DNA of 64,000 bases from Sesamum alatum (taxonomy: Eukaryota; Streptophyta; Magnoliopsida; Lamiales; Pedaliaceae), in assembly GCA_034509735.1 (NCBI GenBank), contig JACGWO010000010.1:9809193-9873192 (forward strand). The letters run 5' to 3'. The notes under the pieces were generated by a model, which made no database searches, was not told the DNA's origin, and saw only the letters and a program-made list of their open reading frames with translations. Within the stretch, counting starts at the first letter, position 1, and the number at the start of each line of letters is the position of its first letter. Positions 45,191 through 57,259 of the stretch are shown here, in pieces. Position numbers and translations under genes: made by a program.

Positions 45191-46972
45191 CTAAAGCCAA
45201 TCACCCATTGACCTCAAACCCATTTTATCCAGATGCTGAGTATGGGCAACTTGCAACATGGGCGTAGTAAGTAGATCTGCTATGTTTTCTGCGGAGCTGA
45301 CTCGGTCCATCCGAACGTCACCCCTACTAACCATCTCTAGGTGCAGATGGCAGCGTCTAAGAATATGCTTGGATCGGTGGTGAGATCTCGGTTCCTTCGC
45401 TTGCGCTATAGCCCCGTTGTTATCGCAGAAGATAACTACTGGCTCAGCGATGCTAGGTACTACACCCAACTCTTGGATATAGCTCTTCATCCAAACCGCC
45501 TCCTTAGCAGCTTCCGAAGCTGCTATGTATTCAGACTCTGTGGTGGAGTCTGTCGTGGTAGCTTTCTTGGAACTCTTCCAAGCGACCACGCCACCATTAA
45601 GTCTGAACACATAACCACACTGAGACTTGGCATCATCGTCATCCGAATGGAAGCTAGTGTCGCTATAGCCTTCCAGTATCAACTCTCCACCGCCATAGAT
45701 CAAGAACATGTCCTTAGTCCTTTTCAGGTACTTTAGGATAGTCTTGACTGCACTCCAGTGTGCCTCCCCGACACACGACTGATATCGGCTAGTTACGCTC
45801 AAAGCGAAAGCCACATCAGGTCTAGTGCACTGAACAGCATACTGCATGCTGCCTACGGCTGGAGCGTAGGGGATGTCCAACATCCTTTTAAGCTCCTCAT
45901 CAGTCTTAGGAGACTGCTTCTTGGATAACTTAATTCCATGCCTCATAGGAAGGAATCCTCGTTTTGAGTTCTCCATCTTGAATCTCTTCAAGACTTTCTT
46001 AATGTACAAGGACTGGGCCATTCCTAACATCCTTCTAGATCTATTCCTGTAGATCTTGATGCCAAGGATGTAGGATGCCTCGCCCATATCCTTCATGGAG
46101 AATTGCGTTGACAACCAAGCTTTAGTGGTACCCAACATCTTAGCATCATTCCCAATGAGCAAGATGTCATCCACGTAAAGCACCAAAAACGCAACTGAGC
46201 TCCCACTGATCTTCTTGTATACACAAGGATCGGACTCATTCTTGATGAAATCATATCCCCGTATAACTTCATCAAAACGTATGTTCCAGCTTCGGGAAGC
46301 TTGTTTGAGGCCATAGATGGACCTTTGGAGACAGCAGACCTTCTGCTCTTCTCCAACAGTTATGAAACCTTCCGGCTGATCCATATAGATCTCTTCCTCT
46401 ACGAAATCGTTGAGGAATGCCGTTTTCACGTCCATCTGCCATATTTCATAGTCATACCATGCTGCTATGTCAAGTAGTATCCGAATGGACTTGGCCATTG
46501 CTACGGACGAGTAAGTTTCCTCAAAATCGACCCCGGGTCGTTGAGTGTAACCTTTCGCCACAAGCCTGGCTTTGAAGGTTGTAACCTCCCCGTCAGCTCC
46601 AAGCTTACGTTTGTAGACCCATTTACACCCTACGGGTCTAACCCCTTTGGGTGGATCTACTAGGGTCCAAACCTTGTTTGTACCCATCGAGTCCATCCCG
46701 GATTTCATGGCCTCAAGCCACTTGTCCGAATCGATGTCCGACATCGCTTCTCCGTATGTCTTTGGATCATTATCCAACTGACCGATCAAGCCCAGAAATC
46801 CATACCTATCAGGTGCATGGGATACTCTGGCCGACCTACGGAGGACTGGAACAATATCAGTGGGAACCACTGGCTCAGATGTCACTGCCGCCTCATGGGG
46901 TATCTCACTTGATTCCTCAAGGAGTACCTCATCGCGTCGACTATCCGATGGAAAACCTTTTTCCAAGAACAC
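45191..46972 (-). CDS. Copia-2 reverse transcriptase and RNase H
   Basis: An uninterrupted frame of 593 codons on the minus strand, the 3' part of copia pol. RT blocks: VGCKWVYKRKLGADGEVTTF, ARLVAKGYTQRPGVDFEETY, WQMDVKTAFLNDFVEEEIYM, and catalytic LYVDDILLIGND (about residue 268). RNase H: DTSFHSDDDDAKSQCGYVFR, TDSTTESEYIAASEAAKEAV and CDNNGAIAQAKEPRSHHRSK, with the acidic residues present. It would copy the element RNA into DNA and degrade the RNA strand. The frame is cut from integrase by one TGA at about 46974 (the related copy has CAA), so the ATG at its start is not the natural start. The stop lies beside the polypurine tract. Confidence 0.93.
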   Translation of the reverse strand: MFLEKGFPSDSRRDEVLLEESSEIPHEAAVTSEPVVPTDIVPVLRRSARVSHAPDRYGFLGLIGQLDNDPKTYGEAMSDIDSDKWLEAMKSGMDSMGTNKVWTLVDPPKGVRPVGCKWVYKRKLGADGEVTTFKARLVAKGYTQRPGVDFEETYSSVAMAKSIRILLDIAAWYDYEIWQMDVKTAFLNDFVEEEIYMDQPEGFITVGEEQKVCCLQRSIYGLKQASRSWNIRFDEVIRGYDFIKNESDPCVYKKISGSSVAFLVLYVDDILLIGNDAKMLGTTKAWLSTQFSMKDMGEASYILGIKIYRNRSRRMLGMAQSLYIKKVLKRFKMENSKRGFLPMRHGIKLSKKQSPKTDEELKRMLDIPYAPAVGSMQYAVQCTRPDVAFALSVTSRYQSCVGEAHWSAVKTILKYLKRTKDMFLIYGGGELILEGYSDTSFHSDDDDAKSQCGYVFRLNGGVVAWKSSKKATTTDSTTESEYIAASEAAKEAVWMKSYIQELGVVPSIAEPVVIFCDNNGAIAQAKEPRSHHRSKHILRRCHLHLEMVSRGDVRMDRVSSAENIADLLTTPMLQVAHTQHLDKMGLRSMGDWL

Positions 46973-47992
46973 TGTGTTTCACGAGATAAAAACCTTTTGC
47001 TCGGAGGGATCATAGAAATAATACCCCGCAGTTTCTTTTGGATAGCCGATGAACCTGCATAAACTAGACCTCGAGTCCAGTTTATCTCCCACTAATCTCT
47101 TGACATATGTGGGGCAACCCCACACTTTCAAGTATTTATAGGAGGCAGGCTTGCCATGCCATATCTCATATGGCATCTGGGATACCTTTTTAGATAGCGC
47201 CAAGTTCAAAACTTTGGCCGCCGTCTCAAGAGCGTATCCCCAGAAGGAAAGGGGGAGTTCGGTAAAACTCATCATGAATCGGACCATGTCCAACAAGGTC
47301 CGATTCCTCCTTTCAGACATACCATTAAACTGCGGTGTTCCAGGAGGGGTCCACTGAGAGAGAATCCCATTCTTTTTTAGATAATCAGTAAACTCACTAC
47401 TCAAATACTCTCTACCTCGGTCCGACCGAAGGGCTTTGATCTTTCGACCAGTTTGGTTCTCTACTTCAAGTCTGTATTCCTTAAACCTTTCAAAGGCTTC
47501 AGACTTGTACCTCATCAGGTAAACATAACCATACCGTGAGTGATCATCGGTAAAGGTTATGAAGTACGAGTACCCACCTCTAGCCTGAGTATTTAGTGGA
47601 CCACAGACATCTGTATGGATCAAATCCAACAGACCACTGGCTAGTGTACTTTGTCCAACAAAGGGTTTGTTGGTCATCTTTCCCTTTAGACAGGATTCGC
47701 AGGTCGGTAGGTTGTCCAAATCATCTATTTCTAGACTCTTTGAGTCCACCAACCTTTTTATCCTATCTTTAGAGATATGACCTAATCTCGCATGCCATAT
47801 CTGTGCGTTATTATGATCATCACATTTTCGTTGGTGTTCTGCAGTCATAATCCAATTAAACTGTTGAAGTATGTACAGACCGTTGATCAATGTCCCAAGC
47901 AGATGAGAAATACCATCTTTGATAATGAAAAAAACCGTTTTTATTGATGGTAAATTCATATCCCGTCTTATCAAGGACCGGGATGGAAACAA
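46973..47992 (-). pseudogene. Copia-2 integrase
   Basis: A 337-codon frame on the minus strand ending at a TGA that interrupts pol. It holds the GAG-pre-integrase zinc finger (QIWHARLGHISKDRIKRL … CESCLKGKM), then core LIHTDVCGP, LRSDRGREY and NGMSERRNRTL with the D, D and E present, and the usual KVWGCPTYVKRL and YPKETAGYYFYDPSEQK. The usual SDRGGEY reads SDRGREY. The N terminus overlaps the protease frame, showing a frameshift near 47940. Confidence 0.9.
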
Positions 47993-49108
47993 TGTTTTTA
48001 ATCATGCTAGGTACATAGAAATAGTTGTTCAGTACAATCCTAACATGACTACTAATGGCTAACTCTAGTGATCCTACGGCCTCCGCAGCAACGGCCTTGC
48101 CATCGCCTAGCCTCAGGATCATCTCATCCGTGGTTAGCCTTCTGCTTCTTTGCAGTGCCTGCAAATCATTGCAGATGTGAGCACCACACCCGGTATCCAA
48201 TACCCATGAAGTAGAATTAGTAATCATATTTACTTCAACCACAAACATACCTGGGTTGGAGAGGAGTTGTGGGCACTCCCTCTTCCAATGCCCTTTCCCT
48301 TGGCAATGCATGCAGACATCATTTGCCTTGGACCGCTGAGAGCCACGGGCCTTCCCTTTCCCTTTGCTCGGTCCAACCGGAGCAACAGGGACGCCCGGCG
48401 CGCAAGCAGGGGCCGCAACTTCTTCCCTTTGCCCTTCTTCCTCTTCCAGTGTCCAGCCCTCTTGCTATTCGCCTTGGAGGTCGAAGCCTCTCCTATCAAT
48501 ATCGCCGGCGCCGACTTGTAGGTCGTTGCCTCGTATTGGACCAGCATGTTGATCAACTCATGAATAGACTTCTCAAGTTCGTTCATGTTGTAGTTTACTA
48601 CAAACGGGTCATAGGATGGAGGAAGCGACTGTAGGATCACGTCAATGTATGTGTCATTGTCAAGCCCAGCTTTAAGGTTCTCGAGTTTCTCCACTAGGGA
48701 GAGCATCTTGACCCATGACTTTGTACAGACGCTCCTTCAGCAAGCTTGGTGCCAAAGAATGCTTTTCTGGCGGCATATCTAATATGCCTATCCGGAACCG
48801 CATAAACCTCGTTCATGCTGAGCATTATGGCGGAGACGTTGTCCAGCCTCTCGTACTGCTTCTGGATGTCGTTAGACATCGAAGCCAGTATGATACTGCG
48901 TACTTTCCGGTTGTCCTCATGCCATTTCTCGAACGTCAAACGTTCTTCAGGCGTGGACCTCCGGTAAGTCGCTCGGTGGCGGCTCGTCCAAGACGTAGCC
49001 TTGGTTCTCGAAACCGAGGACAATTCTCAGGTTTCTCAGCCAGTCCAAGTAGTTCGTTCCGTTGAATTTGTTAGTCTCGAGAATCATGGTTAATGGGTTC
49101 TTAGACAT
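47993..49108 (-). pseudogene. Copia-2 gag and protease
   Basis: Gag probably starts at ATG 49108-49106 (MSKNPLTMILETNKFNGTNY, LDWLRNLRIVLGF). Small deletions shift the frame near 48960 and 48713 compared with Copia-1. The body includes IQKQYERLDNVSAIMLSMNE and VEKLENLKAGLDNDTYIDV. A C-X2-C-X4-H-X4-C knuckle (CMHCQGKGHWKREC) at about 48272-48313 is followed by the protease active site WVLDTGCGAHICNDL (about 48160-48210), with DTG intact. Gag packages RNA; protease matures the particle. Domain-level sequence is well kept but the reading frame is not. Confidence 0.85.
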
Positions 49109-50861
49109 ATCTACATTAATGAAAATGTAAAGCAGAAATTAGCAGATGATGGTAATATTATTGTTCAAGTTGAAGACTTGGTCTTTTAGTCTTTAACCCT
49201 CCCACTATTTATACGAAAGTCCGCCACTCTCAAGCGGAGTTTCGGGAAACCATTTCCTAGTGGGCTTGGGATCCACAAGCGTAATCTGCATGCCCCGCTT
49301 TTACGATTCACATGAAGAAGACCTCGTGGGAGATATCCAATATCATTCTCATCCAATGAGATTCCCAAGATATTTTGCCTCACCTATTCGCATGGTTCCG
49401 AGGACTCCAAGCGAACCATGTTACTCAGTGTTAGGCCCAACCCATCAACCAAATCATGCCTCAAACTGTCGCCCCCACGACTCGTGACACAGGGAAACAG
49501 CGAGCGCAGTGTTTTTGTTCACAACAATGGTGCAACTTTCCCCTAGTCCAAGTGTGCTACGACTCGTGAGACCACACTTGGGTAGTGGTAGCTTCCTCAC
49601 CACATTGCTGTGGATGGAAGGCTCGGACAGATCATAAATACCATTTTGATCCCAGTCCGTTCTGGGCCTAATATTTAATTTGGTCCAACCAAATGAGAGT
49701 TTAAGTGTGACCGAGACCTCATCACATTATGGTGTTTTAGCATGCATAAATATCCAATATTTAAAGCGATAAATAAAAACGCCGCATGCATAAAACATAG
49801 CATACTCCTGTTAGGATGATCACAAGCCCAACCTATGCGACCCACTAAGCCCGCAGTGAGTCTATAGTCTGTCTAGGGTGGTCCTAAATTATTGCAATAA
49901 TAATAAACCCATTGTCATTCCAATGGGCCTTGAAGTGCTTCTTGTTTCACGCCTTGATGCTTCTCCTAGGGGTCTCCGACTCCAATTGCTTGTTAAAAGT
50001 AAAACCTCACCGATCCTATCTACTCTTATTACAACTGAAAGTAATACATTGGTAATAAAGAAAACAAGCCTTAACATCATGAGGCTGATAATATGGGAGA
50101 TGATAGTCCCAAAAACAAGAGGCACGCAGGCCCCACCCAACAGAAAATAAATGATCATACATTCATCCATACATAAGGTCTAGGGCTCTTGTGATCATCC
50201 ATGTTGATTCCATCAACTCACATAACACAATTATTCCAAATAATCATGCATAAATAACCAATGGATATTCCAAATACCCAAGTGATGTCCAACATCACAA
50301 AAGCATAAATATACAAATAATATGCAAAATTCAAATTTTAAATTTAATGGACATTTTAAACAATGCATCCAATGCATGTATTAATCCCAAATTAATTAAG
50401 CAAATTTAATTCAAGGAATAATCCAATTATTCCAAAATCAAAAATGCAAAAATTAAAATATTTTCAGAATATTGTGCAGAAAATACAGAAAATCAAATTT
50501 TCCGAAAAAAGTAAAAAACGGCACAAAACGGCCCAGCCGTTGGGCTGGTCGGCCGGTCGCGCGCACAGGGCAGAGCGCGCTGTGTCGCGCGCGCGCGCGC
50601 GGCCACAGCCGGTCCGATCAATTTTATTTTTTTTTTGTTTTTTCAAAACTGTTTCAGCACAATAACAGTAATATTATTCTGAAAATAAGCATGCAATTTT
50701 AGATCCAATCTAACAAAATAAAGCATGCCAAAAGTCCATTAAATCCAAACAATTGAATTATCATATTACTCACATATTTATACAATCTAACATGCCAATA
50801 AAGCCATTTAAAAGCAAGTAGATCATGCCAAACACATAGATCATGCCCCTTACATCGAACC
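49109..50861 (-). mobile_element. Copia-2 leader between primer binding site and gag
   Basis: An unusually long copia leader (1.75 kb) with no supported gene, collinear with Copia-1 10996-12939. It includes a GC-rich island at about 50518-50618 with an alternating CG run (about 50585-50601). Confidence 0.75.
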
Positions 50862-50875
50862 GGACTCTGATACCA
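50862..50875 (-). promoter_or_regulatory. Copia-2 primer binding site
   Basis: The minus strand reads TGGTATCAGAGTCC, the initiator tRNA-Met type site, two bases inside the 5' LTR. Confidence 0.92.
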
Positions 50876-50877
50876 CT

Positions 50878-53112
50878 TGAAGGACAAGCGGATCCGCCCG
50901 GGAGCGAGAGCGGAAGCGAGAAATAGAGTAAATGGTGCGTAAATTAAATCAAACCTAGTTTAAAATACGAATCCCAAGGGTTGTGCCCTTGGATGCTCAA
51001 CCGGGCGTTCGATGTAGGATGTGTAAATATTAGAAATGAATATTAAACACATAGGGCATAGATAAATACATATAATCAATCAAAGCGTAATAAACCGTTA
51101 CCTTTGATTATTTAGAGTATGCTCCCGGCTACTTGCGTTGTTCCTTCTCCGGAATGCTCACGGAATCCAAACATATGGATTCTCCAAAGGTGACCCACAC
51201 TACACCGGAAGAAACACACGTTCTTCTTGCTAGAAAAGAATGGGTTTAAGAAGGAATCAGTTTAACAGAAGAACACTATGAATTAGTGCTCTCTTAAACT
51301 TACTTTGTTCTTCTTCTTGATTCAAAATCAAGTGAAGAACACAAGTGTAGGAGAGGGAGAGAGAGCCGAGGGTTGAGAGAGAGGAGAGGAATTTTTTTTT
51401 CTTCTTTTTTTCTTAGAAAAAGATGAATAATGAATCACATGTGCTTGGTGTTGTATATTCTAATATATATACATAATTAATGTGATTATTGGAATGTGTC
51501 TAGGTTCATCCAAGAATATCTAGATTCATTCCAATCAATCACCATCAATTCTTCAATCAAGCCTACCAAAATTTATGGTATGATCAAATCATACCAAAAG
51601 GGAAGAGCTTGATTGGAGTTGATTTGTCTCTTTCCAAAAGAGATAAGTCAACATACCACCTAGCATAAAACATGGCTGATTTTGCTTCCTCCAAGGGAGC
51701 ATGTCGGCCATGTTTAATTAAGGGAAGAAGTCCAACTTCTTCCTATTCCAAAATAGGAATTATTTCTCCTCTCGGGTATAATTTAACGTACCGGGTTTTA
51801 TCGTAATCCAATTACGACGAACCGAACATTAAATCCAATTTAATGTCCATTTAAATTATTCCCGTTGATCTTTTAATCCAATTAAAAGATCCAACGTCTC
51901 AACGTCTCAACTTTCCATATTTAATCGAAAATTCAATTTACCGATTAAACGGAAGCCCGATACAATATCGGCCCGTCCATCCAATGGACTTTCCCTTAAG
52001 TAATCCAATTACTTATTTTATCCTTCGAGATTGACTCCAAGTTGATCTCTCAACCTCCTCGGTGATTTGTGTGTGACCCTTTAGGTTCACCCTCAGCTAG
52101 ACTTAGGCCCGTGTCCCACAAGGGCCCGTTACCATAGGTGGCCGTCTAGCAACGGTCCATGGCACTAGAGACTAGGTGAATTGGCGTGAACATTTAGGCG
52201 CCAATTCTGTACGGGTACGATCCTTCCGTCTACCGTATCCCGACCTTAGTCTAGGATATGGAATTGGGCGTCGGTTCCCATCCTTGACTAGGCATCTATG
52301 CTTAATACTCGAGACCACGTATGCTTCATTGCGTCGACACAGGAAACCATTCCCTGTTCGACCAACCACTGTGGCCACAACTTCAAACAGCATGAACGTG
52401 TCTCCGAGTGCATAGGAGATACCTCTGTCACATACTGACAGGGGACAGATCCTCTTCTCGGAATCCACCGTCCTCGCTACACATTCCGACTGCACTCGAC
52501 AAGGCTTATGATAATCATCTTACAGAATGATTACCTCTCGCCAGATCCAAGATACAGCCGTCATGTGCACGCGACTGCCATGATCCCTCAAGTCTGAGGA
52601 TTAGTCCCATACTATCGGAACCGGGGAAAACCAATCATAACGACCAAGCTTCCAAGGCTTCCATATGATGATCCCCGCGAGTCAGTCCAGTCGGCTTGAC
52701 CCCAGTCGACCAACCCATCAAGATCGTGTAGGCGTCCCACGCCTGTCGCCGATGAAACACGACACTCATCTAATGAACACGACTCTTGACGCAAGTCTCA
52801 ATAGGACTCTCGATGCCCTGTCTCGAGGTCCTCGACTTGGAATGTTTCAGACCCAACTCTTAATCAGCTGGTTTCATGACCACCATCCAATGCGTGGCCC
52901 AACTGCACGAGTTGTTATCCATGGTCTGTGGGCTTTGTTGCGATATAAGTTAAACACCGTTTTAACAAATGTGAAATGAGCGCAACAAAGTAAGCACCAG
53001 AAGTGATAAATACTCATTTTATTCATCACATAATAATATTACATTTACATCGAGTTGTATAATAGGTTACAAATCGTCAAACCTATTGGCTTTCTGGTCA
53101 CCTATTCTAACA
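50878..53112 (-). mobile_element. Copia-2 5' LTR
   Basis: The LTR that would drive transcription on the minus strand. A TATA-like tract (51461-51472) is followed on the minus strand by a CT-rich leader (about 51350-51415). It ends at the target duplication GATGT (53113-53117). Confidence 0.93.
51461..51472 (-). promoter_or_regulatory. Copia-2 LTR TATA box
   Basis: The minus strand reads GTATATATATTA ahead of a pyrimidine-rich tract, the same arrangement as in the 3' LTR and Copia-1. It is a likely core promoter, inferred from position only. Confidence 0.5.
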
Positions 53113-53117
53113 GATGT

Positions 53118-53744
53118 TCCCAACAAACAAATATACATTCCAACAAATTGAAGCAAAGACAAACAAATAATTCATTGACAAAAAGTGTAAGTTTGTTTGT
53201 CAATACATAAAAAACAAAATATAATACCAACCAATAGTGGATTTGCACCATGCATCCTGAAACACAATGGTGAATTTGCACTATACATCCAAAATCAAAA
53301 CAACTGCAAATCACCAAAACCAACAAATGTCTAGATCAAGAACCCTTCTCCCACTCTTAGATTTCATTTTGGCCTTTAACATAGCTCCAACAATTTCTGA
53401 AACTCTGACATACTTCGTTTTTCCAGGTTCTGAAGGCTTCATATTGGGATTATATACAAAAGCATGTGAGATATTTGCCGATGAAGGTGCAGGGGCAGTT
53501 GTTGGCACTACAACATTCCCAATTTTATAGCTCACCAGCTGTCGAATACTATGTTTTAATCGAATGATACTCCGCCAACTCCATGAAACCTATCATCAAG
53601 CTCGCTGCCCAAACATACTTGTGTTTGAGCCTGTAATGTACAATCCACCACACCCAAATTGATTCTCGAGTGCCACTCACGATTCTTAGAGGTGCCTCAC
53701 GACTAATGTGGAATTAGTAGCCACAACCGGAATATGTCCGACGC
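53118..53744. other. Unassigned spacer
   Basis: Sequence joining Copia-2 and the LINE. A 74-codon minus-strand frame (53535-53311) contains KIGNVVVPTTAPAPSSANIS; I do not recognise it. It could be a scrap of a host gene, but nothing else supports that. Confidence 0.3.
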
Positions 53745-55140
53745 CCCCAGTGATCATGGACGTGCACAGACTCGACATGCCACTTTCATCATAAACCGCC
53801 CTTTCGTCCCAACCCAAAGGAAGCGTCTCAGCCGCATCTCTATTGCCTCGATGACGCCCTTAGGCAGGACGAATATCGCTGACCAAGACATATAGAATGC
53901 ATTAAGCACCGATTTTATGAGCTGTAGTCGGCCTACATATGAGAGCAATCGAGCATTCCAACTTAAGTCGGCTATCAATTTTGTGTAGGAGCGGCCGACA
54001 GTCCCCTATTGACAGCCTGGTGGACGTAGGGGGACTCCCAAATACTTAACCAACAAGACCCTGACCGAAAAGATAGGTTGTATCTACACTAGCTCTGTCT
54101 CTACCGCTTTGGCAACAAAAAACTAACTTTTTGCTGCATTCGCATGAAGACTAGAGGCAACGACAAATTCTTGGAACCCCTCATGCAAGATGTGGACCGA
54201 GTTCGGTGTAGCTTTACAAAAAGGAATAAGGTCGTCCGCAAAGCCGAGCATAAAAAGCTCTAATTCCTTACACCCTCAATGGAATTCAAAGGTGGGGTGT
54301 TGTCGAATATGATTCTTAAGTGTAGCATGTAAAACTTCCATGACTAGAACAAATAAATAAAGAGAAACGGAGTCTCCCTGTCGTAATCATTTCAAGCCTA
54401 AAAAATAGCCTTTTGCCCGACCATTAACAACAACGGAATAGGAGACTGTAGTAGTGCACTAAAAAATCCACAGAATGAATGTGGGGTGGAACCCAAACAG
54501 CCTCAAGACTGCTATTAAGAAATCCCTACGCACCGTGTCGTAAACCTTCCGAATATTTATCTTGATTGTGCATCTAGGGCCAGGTGCTTTTGGTTGTAGC
54601 CGTGGACTTATTCCTGTGCTAGGAGAATATTATCACTAACTTGTCTGTCGGGGATGAATGCATTCTGGCTAAGATCCACCAATATAGGCACTTTGTTTTG
54701 AACCCGTTGGACGAAGACTTTCAAGATAATCTTGTATAAAAACATTGTAGTATGAAATAGACCTACTGTTTGTGGTAATTATACCTTTGGAATCAAGTGA
54801 TCAAGGTGTGTTTACTTGCTTGACCAGCTTCCTCGTCGTAAAGAACTGGTGCACCGCAGCTGTCACCTCATCACCAACTATGTCCGAAGCAGCTTTGAAG
54901 AAGCAAGCAGAAAAGCAGCGGGACCTAGCATACGGTCATCCTCTATCGCGAACAGCCAACCTTAATCTAAAGCTTGGTCACCGCCTATATCATATCCACA
55001 GCCTCATCTGGGCCTAGCCATCCAGTCACGTTGGGCTGCAGATGGTTAACATCCAGTGCCCGGTGCTCCGGTGAACCCCCCGACAGCCTCATGTACGAGC
55101 CCACAATCTCATGGACTATCTGATCATGCACCTGCAAGAT
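53745..55140 (-). mobile_element. 5'-truncated LINE (L1-like) with decayed reverse transcriptase
   Basis: Minus-strand fragments in several frames follow the order of plant LINE RT: QNAFIPDRQVSDNILLAQE (about 54608-54664), VYDTVRRDFL (about 54515-54544), GDSVSLYLFVLVMEVLHAT (about 54325-54385), the catalytic LGFADDL (about 54231-54251), and WNARLLSYVGRLQLIKSVLN (about 53895-53960) with RRFLWVG. The enzyme would make cDNA at a nicked target. Endonuclease and ORF1 are absent. Many stops make it an old fossil. The 3' end and any poly(A) tail were not located. Confidence 0.8.
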
Positions 55141-55160
55141 CACATCTATGAGTCAAATAT

Positions 55161-55174
55161 GTAAGAGTGGGAGA
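55161..55174 (+). promoter_or_regulatory. Polypurine-tract-like motif before element C LTR
   Basis: GTAAGAGTGGGAGA precedes the LTR start TGTTGGAC, as a polypurine tract precedes a 3' LTR. Its position next to the LTR is the only support. Confidence 0.5.
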
Positions 55175-57258
55175 TGTTGGACATTAGGTCAGGTTTATGA
55201 ACTTGTGACCTAATATGCATCTGTATTTGAAATAGAGTTCGAAGTCTCTCAACTAATGTTGGGATAAGTAGTCCTCTAGGATAAACACTATCTAATAGAG
55301 TTTGTAGTATCTCAAATGTATATTGGGATACAGACTCCGCTTGGAGATATGGTTGAGTACACCTATAAATACGATACATGGTTGTGATCAAAGGGATACA
55401 GAAACACAATAATGTGATACAACAATTGAGTTGATCACAACACTCACTCCCAAATATACTCTCTCCAAATACCTTGTCTCTCTATATTTCTCCCTACATT
55501 TTTCCTTGAGCATCATCATAGACTTCATGGATTTGAGGTGTGTAAATGAGTAGCTTACTCTGGCGGTAATCCATCAAGGCGAGCAAGGCGTGTTCATGGT
55601 TTCCACAACATTTGGAGAAAGATCTAACGTGGGGAGATCCTGAAGATGTTCGTGGGATGATCTTGGAAATGTACGTGGGGTGATCTTCAAGAATGAGAAA
55701 GATAATGTGTTCGTGATCCAATCAATGCATGAGCTTGATCGGGGAAAATTATACGATATGTTCTTGTATTTATATCTTTATTTTCTCTCGATATAATGCT
55801 TGTTCTTGGGTACATTTGTGAAATTTAGGAGCTTTCGTGGAATAAAAGGCAAATTCAAGGAAAGAGCTCAAACATAAAGGAAAGAGTCAAAATTCTGTAG
55901 AACCGAGCACAAGTTAGCCCGTGATGCATAGACTATCAGAGATTCGATTTCAAAAATGCAAATCACATAACCCGTGACCTACGGGTTATCAGAGGTTCTC
56001 TGGGCGGAAATCACAGACGCACTGACTTGAAATTCTAAACTTTTGATTTTAGGATGTTTGGAGAGAGATTTTATTTCCTTTTCTGTATCTCCTTTGTAAT
56101 CAGGGATAGACGTTTGATAAGGAAAGCGTTAGGAAAGGAAAATAGTCTAAGGTAGGAAGAATGCTTTCCTTTCTTACCGTAGCTAGGTCCTATTATAAAA
56201 GGAGGAGAAGATGGAAAGAAAGACACAATCAAGTTTCAGAAATTTGCAGAGATTTAGAGGTTTTGAGAGCAAGTGAAAAGGCGAGGAACACGTGAAGAAG
56301 GAGATTCGACGTTGGAGTGACGATCATCAAGCCAATCCACTACTCCATGAGTTTTTCTCAATCTTTCTCTTTAGCTTTAGTTAGAATTAGTATGAACTAA
56401 TCTTCTTTTGTGCTAAGGCTTATGGAAAGCCTAATTCATACAATGTGTTAAATATTTTCCGGATTAATCTAATTGTTATTTTCGCATATCCATGAATTAT
56501 TGTGTTTGTTGCTATTATTTGAGAGCATGATCACCTCTTAAATTTTATTGATTATGTTGATGAACTGAGAGGGAAGTTAGCATAGTGGATAGAGTAATTC
56601 ATGGTGTGGATTGAATGATGTGTAGATGTGATCTATCTGATTCTATAGGTTTTTCATAAAACTTAATGCATGATTGTCACGAATTTTGGAGAGGAGAGAT
56701 CCCCTAATTCCTTGATAATAGTAGGTTCGGTATAGCTCGAGAGAGTGTATTGGATTAAATTAGGAAAAACCTCAGTGTGTGAAAATACTTGTTTATTTGA
56801 TTGATCCATTAATATTGAATGCATCGTATCGATTAGGTGGACCTATAGCCGTAGCACTTCTATCTAAATTTGTGTTTTTTTTGTCTCCGACGTAATTGCT
56901 TGCTATAGTGGATTTTATTGTTCTTTTTTAGTAGATTCATAAATCATCCAAACTTTCAATCCTCCAAATAATTAGAGATTAGCCATAGTTGTGGTAATTA
57001 CTTCATTAAATCCTCGTGGGTTCGATATCTTTTATACTACTTGATAGCTAGTGTACTTGCTAGTGCATATTTTTGCAATAAGAGCTTGTAGACGAGCCAG
57101 ATCTAGATACGTGGATCGACATACTTCCACTACTACAGGTTCAACCGATCCACAATTTATGTTCCAGCGTTTTTTATCAATAATTAGCATGCACATAAAT
57201 TATATTTTTATGCGAGATTATATATTTATCATGGATTATCCGTTGTTATTTTCCAACA
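55175..57258 (+). mobile_element. Element C: plus-strand copia LTR, itself interrupted
   Basis: It begins TGTTGGACATTAG and ends TTTTCCAACA, with terminal inverts TGTTGGA/TCCAACA. A copia-type primer binding site follows at 57260. A TATA box (TATAAATA, 55364-55371) is well placed. Removing the inserted gypsy-type LTR (about 55803-57083) leaves about 0.8 kb. A polypurine-like tract also lies just upstream, so the LTR is flanked on both sides by element-internal motifs. Confidence 0.75.
55803..57083 (+). mobile_element. Gypsy-type solo LTR inserted in element C LTR
   Basis: The segment splits the copia LTR and is flanked by a 5-bp direct repeat GCTTG (55798-55802 and 57084-57088). Content resembles Athila-like LTRs: TATAAAAGGAGGAGAAG at 56193-56209, and near the end GTGGGTTCGATATC and TAGTGTACTTGCTAGTGCA. 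The ends with this duplication are not TG/CA (an alternative start is TGTTCTTGG at 55801), so exact limits are uncertain. No gag-pol is attached. Confidence 0.55.
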
Positions 57259-57259
57259 G

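Larger units (their letters stand above)
42943..53112 (-). mobile_element. Copia-2: full-length Ty1/copia retrotransposon
   Basis: A 10,170-bp minus-strand element with LTRs of 2234 and 2235 bp, flanked by a perfect 5-bp target duplication GATGT (42938-42942 and 53113-53117). It has an iMet-type primer binding site, gag, protease, integrase, RT-RNase H and a polypurine tract. Integrase before RT defines Ty1/copia. The LTRs differ by only a few percent by eye, so it is the youngest large insertion here, yet gag-pol has frameshifts and a nonsense codon. Confidence 0.95.

Noticed and set aside
45341..45736. 131-codon plus-strand frame
   Set aside because: It is the complement of the intact copia RNase H frame.
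53311..53535. Minus-strand frame with KIGNVVVPTTAPAPSSANIS
   Set aside because: Not recognised; too short and isolated to call a gene.
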